Source of the DNA: Flavobacteriales bacterium
GTDB lineage: Bacteria; Bacteroidota; Bacteroidia; Flavobacteriales_E; Vicingaceae
DNA length: 64,000 nt
Assembly: GCA_026196775.1 (NCBI GenBank)
Contig: JAPHUD010000007.1
Span: 1 to 64,000, forward strand
Direction of reading: 5' to 3'
Shown: positions 26,870 to 36,195 of the stretch, piece by piece
Numbering within the stretch: the stretch's first letter is position 1
Layout of the letters: every line of letters begins with the position of its first letter
Notes under the pieces: model-generated
The model's database searches: none
Told to the model about the DNA's origin: nothing
The model's input: only the letters and a program-made list of their open reading frames with translations
Translations under genes and position numbers: made by a program

Positions 26870-27104
26870 GGTTTTAGGTTGGATGTTTGAAGTTTGATGT
26901 TTATCGTCATTACGAGCGAAACACAGTGTAGCGAAGTAATCTGTCTATTATGATTTTATTTTTTTTCAAGTTTAACTTATAGACAATAATTGACTAATAA
27001 CCGATAAAGTCTATCAATAACTCATTGTTCAAAACCACATACTATTTTAAACACAACTAACTCAGATTAACATTATTTTTGTGTAGTTTCAATTTAGTTT
27101 TATA
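26870..27104. other. Intergenic region after the efflux operon
   Basis: A 235-base gap that contains the palindromic repeat described separately. Further right an AT-rich stretch precedes the NlpC/P60 gene and includes a TTTTTGTG sequence near 27080, a possible but unproven -7 box. Confidence 0.35.
26905..26944. repeat. REP-like palindromic interspersed element
   Basis: Starts CGTCATTACGAGCGAA, has ACACAGTGT at its centre and ends GCGAAGTAATCTGT. This closely follows the CGTCATTGCGAG...GCGAAGCAATC consensus known from many Bacteroidota and other genomes. The outer ATTAC/GTAAT arms can pair. One copy is seen here. Confidence 0.7.
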
Positions 27105-27737
27105 ATGCACTCATCACAACAGCAATATCGTTTATACCTTTTACTTGCTGTATTTGTATTATGGAGTTGTAAAACTACTCAACTACTTCCTGACAAAAAT
27201 AAAACCGCAACTAAAAATAATACACCGCCTGTAAATGTTGTGTTTGATGAATTAGAAGAATCTGATGTAAAAAAAGAAGAAGTTTCTGCTACTGAACCAA
27301 CTTTACCTAAAGAAGCACTAGAGCTTAAAACCAAATATGCCGAACTATTAGAAGCCTCTCCTAAAGAATTAGAGCATATTGAATTATATGCTTTTGTTGA
27401 TGAATGGGTAGGCGTAAAATACAAATATGGTGGCACTACAAAAAAAGGAGTTGACTGTTCAGGTTTTACTAATTTGCTTTATAATAATGTGTTCAAAAAA
27501 GAATTGCCTCGCTCCTCATCAGATATAGCAGCTGTTGCCAAAAGCATTTCTAAAAAAGAACTTAGTGAAGGCGATTTTGTGTTTTTCTCTATTAGAAGCA
27601 ACAAAGTAGATCATGTAGGTATTTATTTGGCTAACAATAGGTTTGTACATGCCAGTACTTCTAAAGGAGTAATCATCTCAAGTTTGGAACACCCTTATTA
27701 TGCAAAATACTTTAAAAAAGGAGGACGATTAGAATGA
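27105..27737 (+). CDS. NlpC/P60 family cell-wall peptidase lipoprotein
   Basis: A 210-residue protein with a lipoprotein signal (lipobox ending LWSC, Cys22). The catalytic domain spans about residues 100-210 with Cys118 in GVDCSGF, His170 in VDHVGIYL and a further His in FVHAST. Enzymes of this family cut peptidoglycan stem peptides, often between D-gamma-Glu and the diamino acid. The Lys/Glu-rich linker of about 70 residues leads from the membrane. The SDR gene overlaps its end by four bases. Confidence 0.92.
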   Translation: MHSSQQQYRLYLLLAVFVLWSCKTTQLLPDKNKTATKNNTPPVNVVFDELEESDVKKEEVSATEPTLPKEALELKTKYAELLEASPKELEHIELYAFVDEWVGVKYKYGGTTKKGVDCSGFTNLLYNNVFKKELPRSSSDIAAVAKSISKKELSEGDFVFFSIRSNKVDHVGIYLANNRFVHASTSKGVIISSLEHPYYAKYFKKGGRLE

Positions 27738-28438
27738 ATGTATTAATTACAGGCGCAAGCAAAGGTATTGGAGCAGCTTTAGTAAAACACTTTGCAACCC
27801 ATACCGATGCCACTATTATTGCTTTGGCAAGAGACATCAAATTACTGAAAAACTTGCAAAATTTTTGTGCTAAAACATATCAAAAATCCATTCATGTTTA
27901 TAAAGTAGATTTAAGTCAACCTGATTTTCAAATACCATTAAATGCTATTTTAAAAGAACATCAACACATTGATATTGTCATCAATAATGCGGGATTTTTA
28001 GCTCATGTTCCTTTTGAAAAAACAGATATACAAACTATTCAGCATACTTTCCAAGTAAATGTTTTTGCTCCTATGTTGCTTTTACAAAGTGTATTTGCTC
28101 ATCTTGATGCAACAAAAAAATGTCATGTAATTAATATTGGCAGTATGGGTGGATTTCCGGGTTCGATAAAATTTCCGGGATTGGCTATTTATAGTGCTTC
28201 AAAAGCTGCTTTGGCAAATTTAACCGAGTGCTTGGCAGAAGAATATAAAGATAAAAATGTATTTGTAAACTGCTTGGCATTAGGCTCGGTGCAGACAGAA
28301 ATGCTTAATAATGCTTTCCCTAGTTTTAAAGCACAAACTACTGCTGAAGAAATGGCTAAATTTATTTTTGATTTTGCTACTCAACAACCTGTTCTCATCA
28401 ATGGAAAAGTTATTCCTGTTTCAGTGGATACCCCTTGA
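27734..28438 (+). CDS. Short-chain dehydrogenase/reductase
   Basis: A 234-residue SDR enzyme. NAD(P) binding is shown by GASKGIG (residues 7-13) and NNAG. The catalytic YxxxK is YSASK, preceded by INIGSMGG with the catalytic Ser. It reduces or oxidises an unknown alcohol or ketone substrate. Its ATG overlaps the TGA of the NlpC/P60 gene, and GGAGG lies 9 bases before it inside that gene, so coupled translation is probable. It ends 5 bases from the convergent diacylglycerol kinase gene. Confidence 0.92.
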   Translation: MNVLITGASKGIGAALVKHFATHTDATIIALARDIKLLKNLQNFCAKTYQKSIHVYKVDLSQPDFQIPLNAILKEHQHIDIVINNAGFLAHVPFEKTDIQTIQHTFQVNVFAPMLLLQSVFAHLDATKKCHVINIGSMGGFPGSIKFPGLAIYSASKAALANLTECLAEEYKDKNVFVNCLALGSVQTEMLNNAFPSFKAQTTAEEMAKFIFDFATQQPVLINGKVIPVSVDTP

Positions 28439-28443
28439 GAATG

Positions 28444-28788
28444 TTAAAAAATTTTAGGAATAAAAATTAGCATTCCTACCACCAAAGCAGCTATAGCACT
28501 TATTAAAACGGCTGCGGCTGCAATGTCTTTTATCGTTTTAATTTTTTCGTGTCTTTCCGGTGAAATAAAATCGGCTATATTTTCAATAGCGGTATTTACT
28601 AATTCTGTAAGCAAAACCAATCCGATTACAATTACTATTGCCAACCATTCTGTTGTTGATAGTTGAAAATACAATCCGGCAGCAATAACCATTATTGTTG
28701 CTACAACATGAATTTTAAATTTAGGCTCTTCTTTAAAAGCCACCTTTAACCCATTAAATGCATGTATAAAGCTTTTTATTCTTCGCAT
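28444..28788 (-). CDS. dgkA: Diacylglycerol kinase family protein
   Basis: A 114-residue membrane protein with three hydrophobic helices. The family motif ELVNTAIENIADFI (about residues 61-74) carries the catalytic Glu and metal-binding residues. Relatives phosphorylate diacylglycerol or undecaprenol, recycling lipid carriers for the envelope. It starts with MRRIKSFIHAFNGLKVAFKE, the usual amphipathic N-terminus. It follows recO on the same strand with a gap of two bases. Confidence 0.9.
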   Translation of the reverse strand: MRRIKSFIHAFNGLKVAFKEEPKFKIHVVATIMVIAAGLYFQLSTTEWLAIVIVIGLVLLTELVNTAIENIADFISPERHEKIKTIKDIAAAAVLISAIAALVVGMLIFIPKIF

Positions 28789-28790
28789 AA

Positions 28791-29522
28791 TTAAACAAAT
28801 AATTCCTCCAACACCTCTTTGGTTTTTAAGGTATCGAAATTTACTGCGTGTATTTTATAGAAATCCAATAAGGCTTGTAATAGGTTTGCTCTTAATTTAT
28901 TATTGATAATGGTATTTTCCATTTCCTGATAATGGTATTGAATGATACCTAACACTATTTTCGATGCTTCTGAATCTATATATGCAGGATGAAAAGGCTT
29001 TATGGGTAAAAATACACCTTCTTGCAAATCGAAATATTTATTTTCTGCGTTTAATTTAGTGTTTACTTGTGGCGGAAATCCTAAATATTTAGCAAAAAGC
29101 GTTAAAAAATAAATGTGAAAATTAGCGTAGTTTTTTTCGGTTACATCCAACACCTGAACGCTATGATATAAAAAGTGAAACAAATCGCTATTTGGCTCCT
29201 CTTCTCTAATCGTTTTATAAATAACCTCTGCAATAAAAAAAGCAATACTGCCTTTGTAAACGTTAAAAGGAATATCCCGAAAAGGCACATCTAACTTAAT
29301 GTCTTTAAGTTGTTGTAACCCTTTATTTTCTTTGTGATACGCATTTACATCAACTAATGACAAAGGTTGTAAATAAGCAAATTTATTAGCTGATTTTTTA
29401 CTTCTTACTCCATTAATAATATAAGACTGCAATCCGAATTTTTCGGTATAAATTTTGGCAATAATGCTTTTTTCGCCATACTTAAACTGATGAATTACTA
29501 TTCCTTTAGTGGTGTGGAGCAT
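28791..29522 (-). CDS. recO: DNA repair protein RecO
   Basis: A 243-residue protein. The N-terminal OB-fold is recognisable (TTKGIVIHQFKYGEKSIIAKI, then FGLQSYIINGVRS), followed by the helical RecO C-terminal part (YLGFPPQVN). RecO loads RecA with RecR in the RecFOR gap repair pathway. Cys residues of the zinc finger found in some RecO proteins are absent. Together with porZ and dgkA it forms an arrangement common in Bacteroidota. Confidence 0.93.
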   Translation of the reverse strand: MLHTTKGIVIHQFKYGEKSIIAKIYTEKFGLQSYIINGVRSKKSANKFAYLQPLSLVDVNAYHKENKGLQQLKDIKLDVPFRDIPFNVYKGSIAFFIAEVIYKTIREEEPNSDLFHFLYHSVQVLDVTEKNYANFHIYFLTLFAKYLGFPPQVNTKLNAENKYFDLQEGVFLPIKPFHPAYIDSEASKIVLGIIQYHYQEMENTIINNKLRANLLQALLDFYKIHAVNFDTLKTKEVLEELFV

Positions 29523-29575
29523 ATGGGTTTAAAGTTATTTATTATTTGTAAAACTTCAGTCTTCAGGCTTCTGAC

Positions 29576-31891
29576 CTAATTAAGTATAAGGATTTTTCCG
29601 GCTTTTTTCTGGCTACCATCTTCGCTATTAGCAAAAACCATATAAACACCCGATTTTACTCGTTCTCCATTAATGTTTTTACCATCCCAAATTGCTTGTC
29701 CACCCAAAGAAGTCGTTTCGTAAACAATGTTACCTTCAATATCTGTAATTTTTACATTTGAATTTACCACCATTCCTCTAATGGCTATTGTTCCATTAAA
29801 GTCCGGTTTTACAGGGTTAGGATAAACAAATAATTCGTAATCATCTAAAGCTTCAGTAGCAGTACTCTTATAAGAAAGTAAGCCTTTGCTCGTTGCAAAA
29901 AAAACTTCTCCAGTGGTGTGATTAATGGTTATATCTAAAATATGATTAGAAAAAAGCGGACTATTATCTTCAGTAAAATGAAAAACCTCTTCTGTACCGT
30001 CAGCACTCATTAAAAACACTCCGGAGTTTTGTGTACCAAACCATTTTCTATCAGCTCCATCTACAGCTATTGCTGTTACAGATTCTGTTCCTAACAATAT
30101 TTCTACATTTCCATCTTGTTCAACAAAAATCTGATTGGCAGTAACTTCTCCATCAAAAACTCCATCAGGAGAGAATATTACAGCAACACCTTCATCAGTT
30201 CCTATCCAAATTTTACCATCTAAATCTTGTTCAATACAATAAATATTTGTTCCAGGAATATTTCCTTTATTAGAACTTCCGCCTAGAGTAGTAACTCTAT
30301 CATCAGTAGTCGTATTGAATGTTTTATTTTCATCAAAAACCACAATAAGTTTATTAACAGGTTCAACTATCCATTTATAGTCGTTTCTATCTACCAAAGC
30401 ACTAGAAAAATAATAACCTGAGTTGGTTATTCCAGTAAAAGCATAACTATACCAGTTGTTATCAGCTGTTTTCACATGTAATACTTTGTTGTTATTAGCA
30501 AATGAACTTGTCACCCACAAATTATCATCACTATCAAAGTTTAATGTTCCTACTTGAGTTGGGCCAAAAAACACACTGTCTAATGGGGAGTTTCTGGCAT
30601 TATATACTTTGGTAACTTGTTCGTTATTTAATTCTATTAACCCATTAGACCATGAGCCTACAAATACATTGTCAATATTTTTTGGATGAATAGCAACAGC
30701 AACAAGCCCCGTTAAAATACCTCCTTCTGGATTTTGTATGGTTTGCGGAAATTTTACCCAAGTTCCTTCTTTTCTATGGTTAATATTATTCTGACTTACC
30801 TGGTTAACAAACCCACCGGAAACCATCCATAAATTATCATCTCGCATGTCTAATGCATAAGAAGTTGATGTGGAAGGGCCATCAGGAGTTATAAATTCAA
30901 CAGCATTACTTGGTGTAACTTTTACTAATCCTTTAAAATTATCGGCAAACCAAAGATTGGCAGATATATCAAGTGTTACTTCATTAGAGACGCTAGCAAC
31001 TCCGTTATAAGTAAAAATTTCTCTTAGAGGCATTAAATTTTCATCAAAAATCTCTGTAGAATATAATTTATTAACTGCTAATCTGTTGCTCGATAATACC
31101 TGTAAATTCTCTACATCCTGACCTGTTGCAGAAAAATGTTGCCATACTCCATTAAAATTAAAAAATATGGTATCTCCTAAACTAACAGCTGCATCATTAG
31201 CAGCAAACAACATGTTAGAAAAATAAACAATGCTACTGAATTTTCTATTTCCTAAATCAGGTAAAAAATTCCAATTATTAAAGTTAGATAAGTTAGGATT
31301 GTTAAAATCTGCGAAGAAAACACCGTCATCTGAGGCTGCATAGATATATTGATTATCCATAGTTACTGCATGTGTAATCATGTCTGCTCCCAAAGCACCA
31401 TAAAAATAAGTGTCCGTAACTTCTTTTCTGTCTGTATCTAAAACCACAATACCAAAATCGGTAGAAAGATAAGCGTATTGATTTTTTAAATAAATATGAT
31501 TAATTTTTTTTGAACCCATTATGCCACTAATTGTAATAAAGGGTATGTTAGTAATAGTATTATCAGTGTCTAATATATCAATGTTTCCATTTTGATATGT
31601 AATTATCACTCGCTGATTGTAAGGATTGTATTTGATTTTGCTCAATCCTATATCTGACAACCCGTTAACTAAGTTAAGTCGCTCAACACTATTATCCGAT
31701 TGAGAATAAATAAAAACCGCAGAACCAGTAGCACAATAAACTTTTTGATTGCCATAACTAACCGAAACAGCATCGCTATAAGGTAAATGATCTCGCCAAG
31801 AGCCAATAGGAATATCTTGAGCCTTTACATCAATAAAAAGCAATAGGCTAACTGCTAGAATAAGTAACTTTTTAACGGTATTAAAAAACAT
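29576..31891 (-). CDS. porZ: T9SS protein PorZ-like
   Basis: A 771-residue protein (P. gingivalis PorZ has about the same length, from memory). Signal peptide ends at VKAQ. The mature part starts IPIGSWRDHLPYSDAV, the usual PorZ entry, and contains two beta-propeller domains made of blades such as WMVSGGFVNQ and WIGTDEGVAVI. The last 85 residues form a type A sorting domain (VYPNPVKPDFNG, ending AGKILILN). PorZ belongs to the surface attachment complex that adds anionic LPS to T9SS cargo; this matches the three T9SS substrates encoded in the window. It lies 53 bases before recO on the same strand. Confidence 0.88.
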   Translation of the reverse strand: MFFNTVKKLLILAVSLLLFIDVKAQDIPIGSWRDHLPYSDAVSVSYGNQKVYCATGSAVFIYSQSDNSVERLNLVNGLSDIGLSKIKYNPYNQRVIITYQNGNIDILDTDNTITNIPFITISGIMGSKKINHIYLKNQYAYLSTDFGIVVLDTDRKEVTDTYFYGALGADMITHAVTMDNQYIYAASDDGVFFADFNNPNLSNFNNWNFLPDLGNRKFSSIVYFSNMLFAANDAAVSLGDTIFFNFNGVWQHFSATGQDVENLQVLSSNRLAVNKLYSTEIFDENLMPLREIFTYNGVASVSNEVTLDISANLWFADNFKGLVKVTPSNAVEFITPDGPSTSTSYALDMRDDNLWMVSGGFVNQVSQNNINHRKEGTWVKFPQTIQNPEGGILTGLVAVAIHPKNIDNVFVGSWSNGLIELNNEQVTKVYNARNSPLDSVFFGPTQVGTLNFDSDDNLWVTSSFANNNKVLHVKTADNNWYSYAFTGITNSGYYFSSALVDRNDYKWIVEPVNKLIVVFDENKTFNTTTDDRVTTLGGSSNKGNIPGTNIYCIEQDLDGKIWIGTDEGVAVIFSPDGVFDGEVTANQIFVEQDGNVEILLGTESVTAIAVDGADRKWFGTQNSGVFLMSADGTEEVFHFTEDNSPLFSNHILDITINHTTGEVFFATSKGLLSYKSTATEALDDYELFVYPNPVKPDFNGTIAIRGMVVNSNVKITDIEGNIVYETTSLGGQAIWDGKNINGERVKSGVYMVFANSEDGSQKKAGKILILN

Positions 31892-31995
31892 AGTTGCTTT
31901 AACAGATTTGGAAAAACTTTATTGTGTAAAATTAATGAAAAAGTAACAAGATAAATGCAGTTAAAATGGATGATAAACATCATTAAAATTAAAAA

Positions 31996-32023
31996 CCCCT
32001 TTACTTCTTTCGAAATAAAGGGG
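31996..32023 (-). terminator. Hairpin with terminator features on the minus strand
   Basis: CCCCTTTA pairs with TAAAGGGG, with an inner TTC/GAA extension. Read on the minus strand it is followed by TTTTTAATTTT; read on the plus strand it lacks a T-run. It lies upstream of porZ, where no minus-strand gene is being ended. Confidence 0.6.
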
Positions 32024-32234
32024 AATTTGATAAGAAAAAGGTAACATGAATAACTTTCAAAAGCAGATATTCATAAACTCAAGACGAATTATAAAATAAA
32101 TAGGTTGCTTCGAGTTTGAAAATATTTTTTAATTAAATAAACAGTTAAGCTATTGTTTTACAAGTTCTATCGATTTGATTTTAATGGTTTATCCAAAAAT
32201 GTTTTTTTTTATTCTTTTTTAATGTTAAGAATGA

Positions 32235-32242
32235 TAATTTTG
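32235..32242 (+). promoter_or_regulatory. Possible trxB -7 box
   Basis: TAATTTTG matches TAnnTTTG exactly, 30 bases before the start codon. The -33 box is not clear; only a T-rich tract is present at the right distance. Confidence 0.4.
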
Positions 32243-32271
32243 AGCAGAAACAAAAAATACAATATCAAGAT

Positions 32272-33219
32272 ATGTCAGAAGCAATAGAAAAAATCAAATG
32301 CCTTATTATAGGCTCAGGTCCTGCGGGATATACTGCTGCAATTTATGCTGCTAGAGCAAACTTAAAACCTGTAATGTATATGGGGATGCAACCAGGAGGT
32401 CAACTTACTACTACCAACGAAGTAGAAAATTTCCCAGGTTACCCAGATGGAGTTACTGGTCCTGAAATGATGATTCAATTGCAAAAACAAGCCGAAAGAT
32501 TTGAAACAGATGTACGTACAGGTTGGGTTACTAAAGTAGATTTTTCTGGTTATCCTCATAAAGTTTGGGTAGATGACACCAAAGAATTGCATTGTGACAC
32601 CGTAATTATTGCTACAGGAGCATCTGCAAAATATTTAGGATTACCTTCAGAGCAAAAATATTTAGCAGCAGGAGGTGGTGTTTCTGCATGTGCTGTTTGT
32701 GATGGATTTTTCTATAGAAACCAAGAAACGGTAATAGTTGGAGCGGGGGACTCTGCTTGCGAAGAAGCTCATTATTTATCTAACATTTGTAAAAAAGTTA
32801 CCATGTTGGTAAGAAGTGAAAAGTTCCGAGCTTCAAAAATTATGGAAGAACGAGTAAAAAGAACAGCAAACATTGAAATTCTTTACAATACAGAAACTGT
32901 TGAAGTATTAGGAGAAAATGATTTGGTAACTGGAGTAAAAGTAAAAAACACACAAACCAATGAAGAAAAAGTAATCCCTTGTACGGGATTTTTCTTAGCT
33001 ATCGGGCATAAACCAAATACTGATGTTTTCAAACCTTATTTAGAAATGGATGATGTAGGTTATATTAAAAATGTTCCAGGTTCCTCAAAAACCAATGTTG
33101 AAGGCGTTTTTGTTTCAGGAGACGCTGCCGATAAAACTTATAGACAAGCTGTTACTGCCGCTGGAACAGGCTGTATGGCAGCTTTAGATGCAGAAAGATT
33201 TTTAGCATCAAAACATTAA
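32272..33219 (+). CDS. trxB: Thioredoxin-disulfide reductase
   Basis: A 315-residue flavoenzyme that transfers electrons from NADPH to thioredoxin. FAD binding is shown by GSGPAGYTAA (residues 14-23), NADPH binding by GAGDSACEEA, and the redox-active pair is Cys140 and Cys143 in CAVCDG. The C-terminal FAD motif VFVSGDAADKTYRQA is present. Full length, cytoplasmic, monocistronic, with its own terminator. Confidence 0.97.
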   Translation: MSEAIEKIKCLIIGSGPAGYTAAIYAARANLKPVMYMGMQPGGQLTTTNEVENFPGYPDGVTGPEMMIQLQKQAERFETDVRTGWVTKVDFSGYPHKVWVDDTKELHCDTVIIATGASAKYLGLPSEQKYLAAGGGVSACAVCDGFFYRNQETVIVGAGDSACEEAHYLSNICKKVTMLVRSEKFRASKIMEERVKRTANIEILYNTETVEVLGENDLVTGVKVKNTQTNEEKVIPCTGFFLAIGHKPNTDVFKPYLEMDDVGYIKNVPGSSKTNVEGVFVSGDAADKTYRQAVTAAGTGCMAALDAERFLASKH

Positions 33220-33245
33220 TAAAAATTCATTTAATCTATACAGAT

Positions 33246-33287
33246 AGCCACTAGCACTAATAAATTTGTGTGTTAGTGGCTTTTTTT
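33246..33287 (+). terminator. Terminator of trxB
   Basis: AGCCACTA (33246-33253) pairs with TAGTGGCT (33274-33281), followed by seven T. The loop is 20 bases and partly complementary itself. Confidence 0.85.
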
Positions 33288-33291
33288 CTTG

Positions 33292-33651
33292 CTAAAAAGC
33301 ACTGAAAGCATCTTTTATGTGGTTGATTTTAGTATGCGTGGTGTTCATTACAATAGCAATAACATCAAAACGAGCGTTGAGGTCAATTTCGTTTTGCTCT
33401 AAATAATAATTTGCCCCTTCAATAAGATGTTGTTGTTTGGCTATAGTTACAGCTTCTTCAGGAGAACCAAAAAAATCGGTAGCTCGGGTTTTTACTTCCA
33501 CAAAAACAATCTCATTATTATCAATAGCAATAATATCTATTTCAAACTTATGTTCTTTCCAATTAGAGGTAATGATTTTATAGCCTTGCTCTTTTAAGAA
33601 TACTAAAGCTTTTTTTTCTCCTTGTTTACCTAAATCATTATGTTGAGCCAT
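33292..33651 (-). CDS. YraN/UPF0102 family protein
   Basis: A 119-residue protein with the family's nuclease-like core: GEKKALVFLKEQGY, then EIDIIAIDNNEIVFVEVKTR. The D...E-V-K residues correspond to a PD-(D/E)XK fold, though no activity is established for the family. It is the last gene of the minus-strand block that includes dnaJ and grpE. Confidence 0.92.
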   Translation of the reverse strand: MAQHNDLGKQGEKKALVFLKEQGYKIITSNWKEHKFEIDIIAIDNNEIVFVEVKTRATDFFGSPEEAVTIAKQQHLIEGANYYLEQNEIDLNARFDVIAIVMNTTHTKINHIKDAFSAF

Positions 33652-33723
33652 TTAATATTTAGATTAAAATAATGATATTCAAAAATTTAGGTTTTTTAGC
33701 TTAAAGATAGATAAGGTTAAGAA

Positions 33724-34839
33724 TTAATTAAAATAATCTTTCATCTTATCGAAAAATCCTTTCTCTTTTCCGCTTAGTTTAGGTTGGAAGTTTTCAGAAG
33801 TTCTTAGTTTTTCTAATGTTTCTTTTTCTGATTTAGTAAGTTCTTGTGGAGTCCAAACATTAATGTAAATTAAGAAATCTCCCTTACCATAACCTTGTAT
33901 GTTGGGTAATCCTTTACCTTTTAGTCTTAGTACCTTGCCACTTTGAGTTCCGGGTTCAATTTTTACTTTCACTTTTCCGTCTACTGTTGGAATTTCTATA
34001 GAAGTTCCTAATGTAGCATCAACAAAGTTGAGGTACAAATCATACAATAAGTTTACACCGTCTCTTTTAATATTTTCGTGAGGTATTTCTTCAATTAATA
34101 TGATTAAATCTCCGGCAATACCATCTTTTGGCCCTGCATTTCCTTTACCGGAAACAGAAAGTTGCATACCATCTTCTACCCCTGCAGGAATGTTAATAGT
34201 TATTGTATCTTCTTTTCTAATTAATCCATCACTATTAGCATCTGCTGGCTTTTTGTCAATTATTTTTCCATCTCCACCACAAGCCGGACATGGTGAAGAA
34301 GTTTGCATTTGTCCTAAAATAGTGTTAGTAATTCTGGTAACTTGTCCAGTTCCATTACATTGGTTACAATCTTTAAAAGTTACACCTTCTGCGTTAACTA
34401 ATTTGTTTACTTTAATTTTTTTCTCAACACCATTGGCTATTTCTTTTAAGGTCATTTTTACACGAACTCTTAAATTTGTTCCTTTGGTAACTCTTCTTCC
34501 TCTACTATGTCCACCTCCAAAGCCTCCAAATCCGCCACCGAAAATATCACCAAACTGAGAGAAAATATCATCCATATTCATTCCGCCACCACCGAAACCT
34601 CCTCCGGCAGCACCACCAACTCCTTGATGACCAAAACGATCATAACGTTGCCTTTTTTCAGGATTACTTAGTACTTCATACGCTTCAGCAGCTTCTTTAA
34701 ATTTATCTTCAGCAGTTTTGTTATCCGGATTTTTATCTGGATGGTATTTTATTGCCATTTGGCGGTATGCTTTTTTTATTTCTGCTTCAGATGCATTTTT
34801 AGATACTCCTAATACTTCGTAATAATCTCTTTTGCTCAT
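33724..34839 (-). CDS. dnaJ: Chaperone DnaJ, reduced zinc-binding domain
   Basis: A 371-residue co-chaperone of DnaK. The J-domain carries HPD at residues 33-35, followed by a Gly/Phe-rich linker (about 73-112). The central domain has only two of the four CxxCxGxG motifs: Cys158/Cys161 and Cys184/Cys187. Where the first and fourth motifs should be the sequence reads [10 protein letters not shown] and [10 protein letters not shown], so one of the two zinc sites is lost. From memory this is shared by Flavobacteriales relatives. The C-terminal substrate domain is intact. It lies 64 bases after grpE. Confidence 0.95.
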   Translation of the reverse strand: MSKRDYYEVLGVSKNASEAEIKKAYRQMAIKYHPDKNPDNKTAEDKFKEAAEAYEVLSNPEKRQRYDRFGHQGVGGAAGGGFGGGGMNMDDIFSQFGDIFGGGFGGFGGGHSRGRRVTKGTNLRVRVKMTLKEIANGVEKKIKVNKLVNAEGVTFKDCNQCNGTGQVTRITNTILGQMQTSSPCPACGGDGKIIDKKPADANSDGLIRKEDTITINIPAGVEDGMQLSVSGKGNAGPKDGIAGDLIILIEEIPHENIKRDGVNLLYDLYLNFVDATLGTSIEIPTVDGKVKVKIEPGTQSGKVLRLKGKGLPNIQGYGKGDFLIYINVWTPQELTKSEKETLEKLRTSENFQPKLSGKEKGFFDKMKDYFN

Positions 34840-34903
34840 TATTGTAGTTAATCGTTTTGTTAATCGTTATTTATTATATAGGTTAACTTTAAACCTCTAA
34901 CCT

Positions 34904-35473
34904 TTACTGTCCTACCACCACTTTAGTATATCTTATCACTTTTCCGTTGAGGGAATAGCCTTTTTCAACTTCATCAATTACTTTTCCTACTTCTTTTTTG
35001 CTAGGTGCTGGTATTTGGGTTATGGCTTCATGAAACTCAACATTAAAAGGTTCGCCTATTTGAGATTTTGCAGGTTCTAAACCTTTTTGTTTTAGAATGG
35101 AAAGCATTTTTTCATGAATTAATTTCATTCCATCTTTTACGGAATCAATATCTTTTGCATCTTGCATTGCTTTTGAAGCTCTTTCAAAATCGTCAATAAC
35201 AGGTAGTAAGGCTGTTATCACTTCTTCACCAGCGGTTTTGTATAAGTCTAGTTTTTCTTTTTGAGTTCTTTTTCTGAAATTTTCAAAATCAGAATAAAGT
35301 CTAAGGTATTTATCTTTAGCTTCTTTTACTTCTATTTCCAATTGTTCTTCTTTTGTTAACTCCTCTGTGGAATCATTATTGATTTCAGAAGCTTGCTCGT
35401 CAGTTATGTTTTCATTTTCAGTTTGAGCATTTTCTTCTTGATTAACATTTTTTTCTTCTTCGGTATTTGCCAT
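34904..35473 (-). CDS. grpE: Nucleotide exchange factor GrpE
   Basis: A 189-residue protein. A long acidic N-terminus (about 45 residues rich in Glu and Asn) leads into the coiled coil (LEIEVKEAKDKYLRLYSDF, ENFRKRTQ) and the C-terminal beta domain (EFHEAITQIPAP, GYSLNGKVIRYTKVVV). It releases ADP from DnaK. It is the first gene of the grpE-dnaJ pair; no CIRCE-type operator was seen before it. Confidence 0.95.
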   Translation of the reverse strand: MANTEEEKNVNQEENAQTENENITDEQASEINNDSTEELTKEEQLEIEVKEAKDKYLRLYSDFENFRKRTQKEKLDLYKTAGEEVITALLPVIDDFERASKAMQDAKDIDSVKDGMKLIHEKMLSILKQKGLEPAKSQIGEPFNVEFHEAITQIPAPSKKEVGKVIDEVEKGYSLNGKVIRYTKVVVGQ

Positions 35474-35615
35474 TTGTTCAATTTTTAAAATAGATTTTTA
35501 ATGGAAGTCAAAAATTCTACCATTTGAAATGAAATAGTCAATTTGTCATAATTTTGTTGTAATGTCAGGAATTAATGACAAATTAAACTTAAATCGGAAT
35601 GAAATAAGGTGGTTT

Positions 35616-36149
35616 TTATTTTTTTTCGAATTTACTAAGGGCATCAATTAGTGCTTCACCTCTTAGGTTTTTGGCTATAATTTTTCCGTCACCGTCTATT
35701 AAATAATTAGATGGAATGGAGTTTACATTATAAAGTTGAGCACCTTCAGAATTCCAACCTTTAAGGTCGCTAGTATGATTATCCCAAATTAATCCATCTT
35801 TTTCAATAGCTGTTTTCCAAAGATCAGTATTGGTATCAAGAGAATAGCCATAAACTGTAAAGCCTTTGCCGTTCTTAAATTTTTTATCTTTAAACATGTT
35901 GTAAGCTTTAACTACTGCTGGGTTTTCTCTTCGACAAGGAACACACCAAGAAGCCCAAAAATCTATTAAAACTACTTTTCCTTTTAGAGAGGATAATGCA
36001 ATTTCTTTTCCTTCAGGATTGTTGAATTTTAAATCGGGAGCCATTTCGCCAATGTTTAACCCTGTATTTTGTTTGTACATAAAACCAAGAGTTACTAATA
36101 TCATTAATAAAAGTGCAAATGTGGTTTTAAATTTCTTGATGATTTTCAT
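35616..36149 (-). CDS. TlpA-like membrane-anchored thioredoxin
   Basis: A 177-residue protein with an N-terminal hydrophobic helix (TFALLLMILVTLGFMY) that works as anchor or signal. The thioredoxin domain follows with the redox pair in WASWCVPCRRE. Such proteins reduce or oxidise disulfides in the periplasm. The motif YLIDGDGKIIAKNLRG near the end supports the AhpC/TlpA family. Partner substrates are unknown. Confidence 0.9.
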   Translation of the reverse strand: MKIIKKFKTTFALLLMILVTLGFMYKQNTGLNIGEMAPDLKFNNPEGKEIALSSLKGKVVLIDFWASWCVPCRRENPAVVKAYNMFKDKKFKNGKGFTVYGYSLDTNTDLWKTAIEKDGLIWDNHTSDLKGWNSEGAQLYNVNSIPSNYLIDGDGKIIAKNLRGEALIDALSKFEKK

Positions 36150-36195
36150 TTGTTAAAGGTTTATTTGGAGAAGTTAAATCAATATTAGTGCCGCA

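Larger units (their letters stand above)
31892..32271. other. Divergent region between porZ and trxB
   Basis: A 380-base gap. It holds a strong hairpin on the minus strand (31996-32023), AT-rich filler, and a possible trxB promoter at 32235-32242. No ORF of note. A small RNA on the minus strand ending at the hairpin is possible. Confidence 0.5.
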
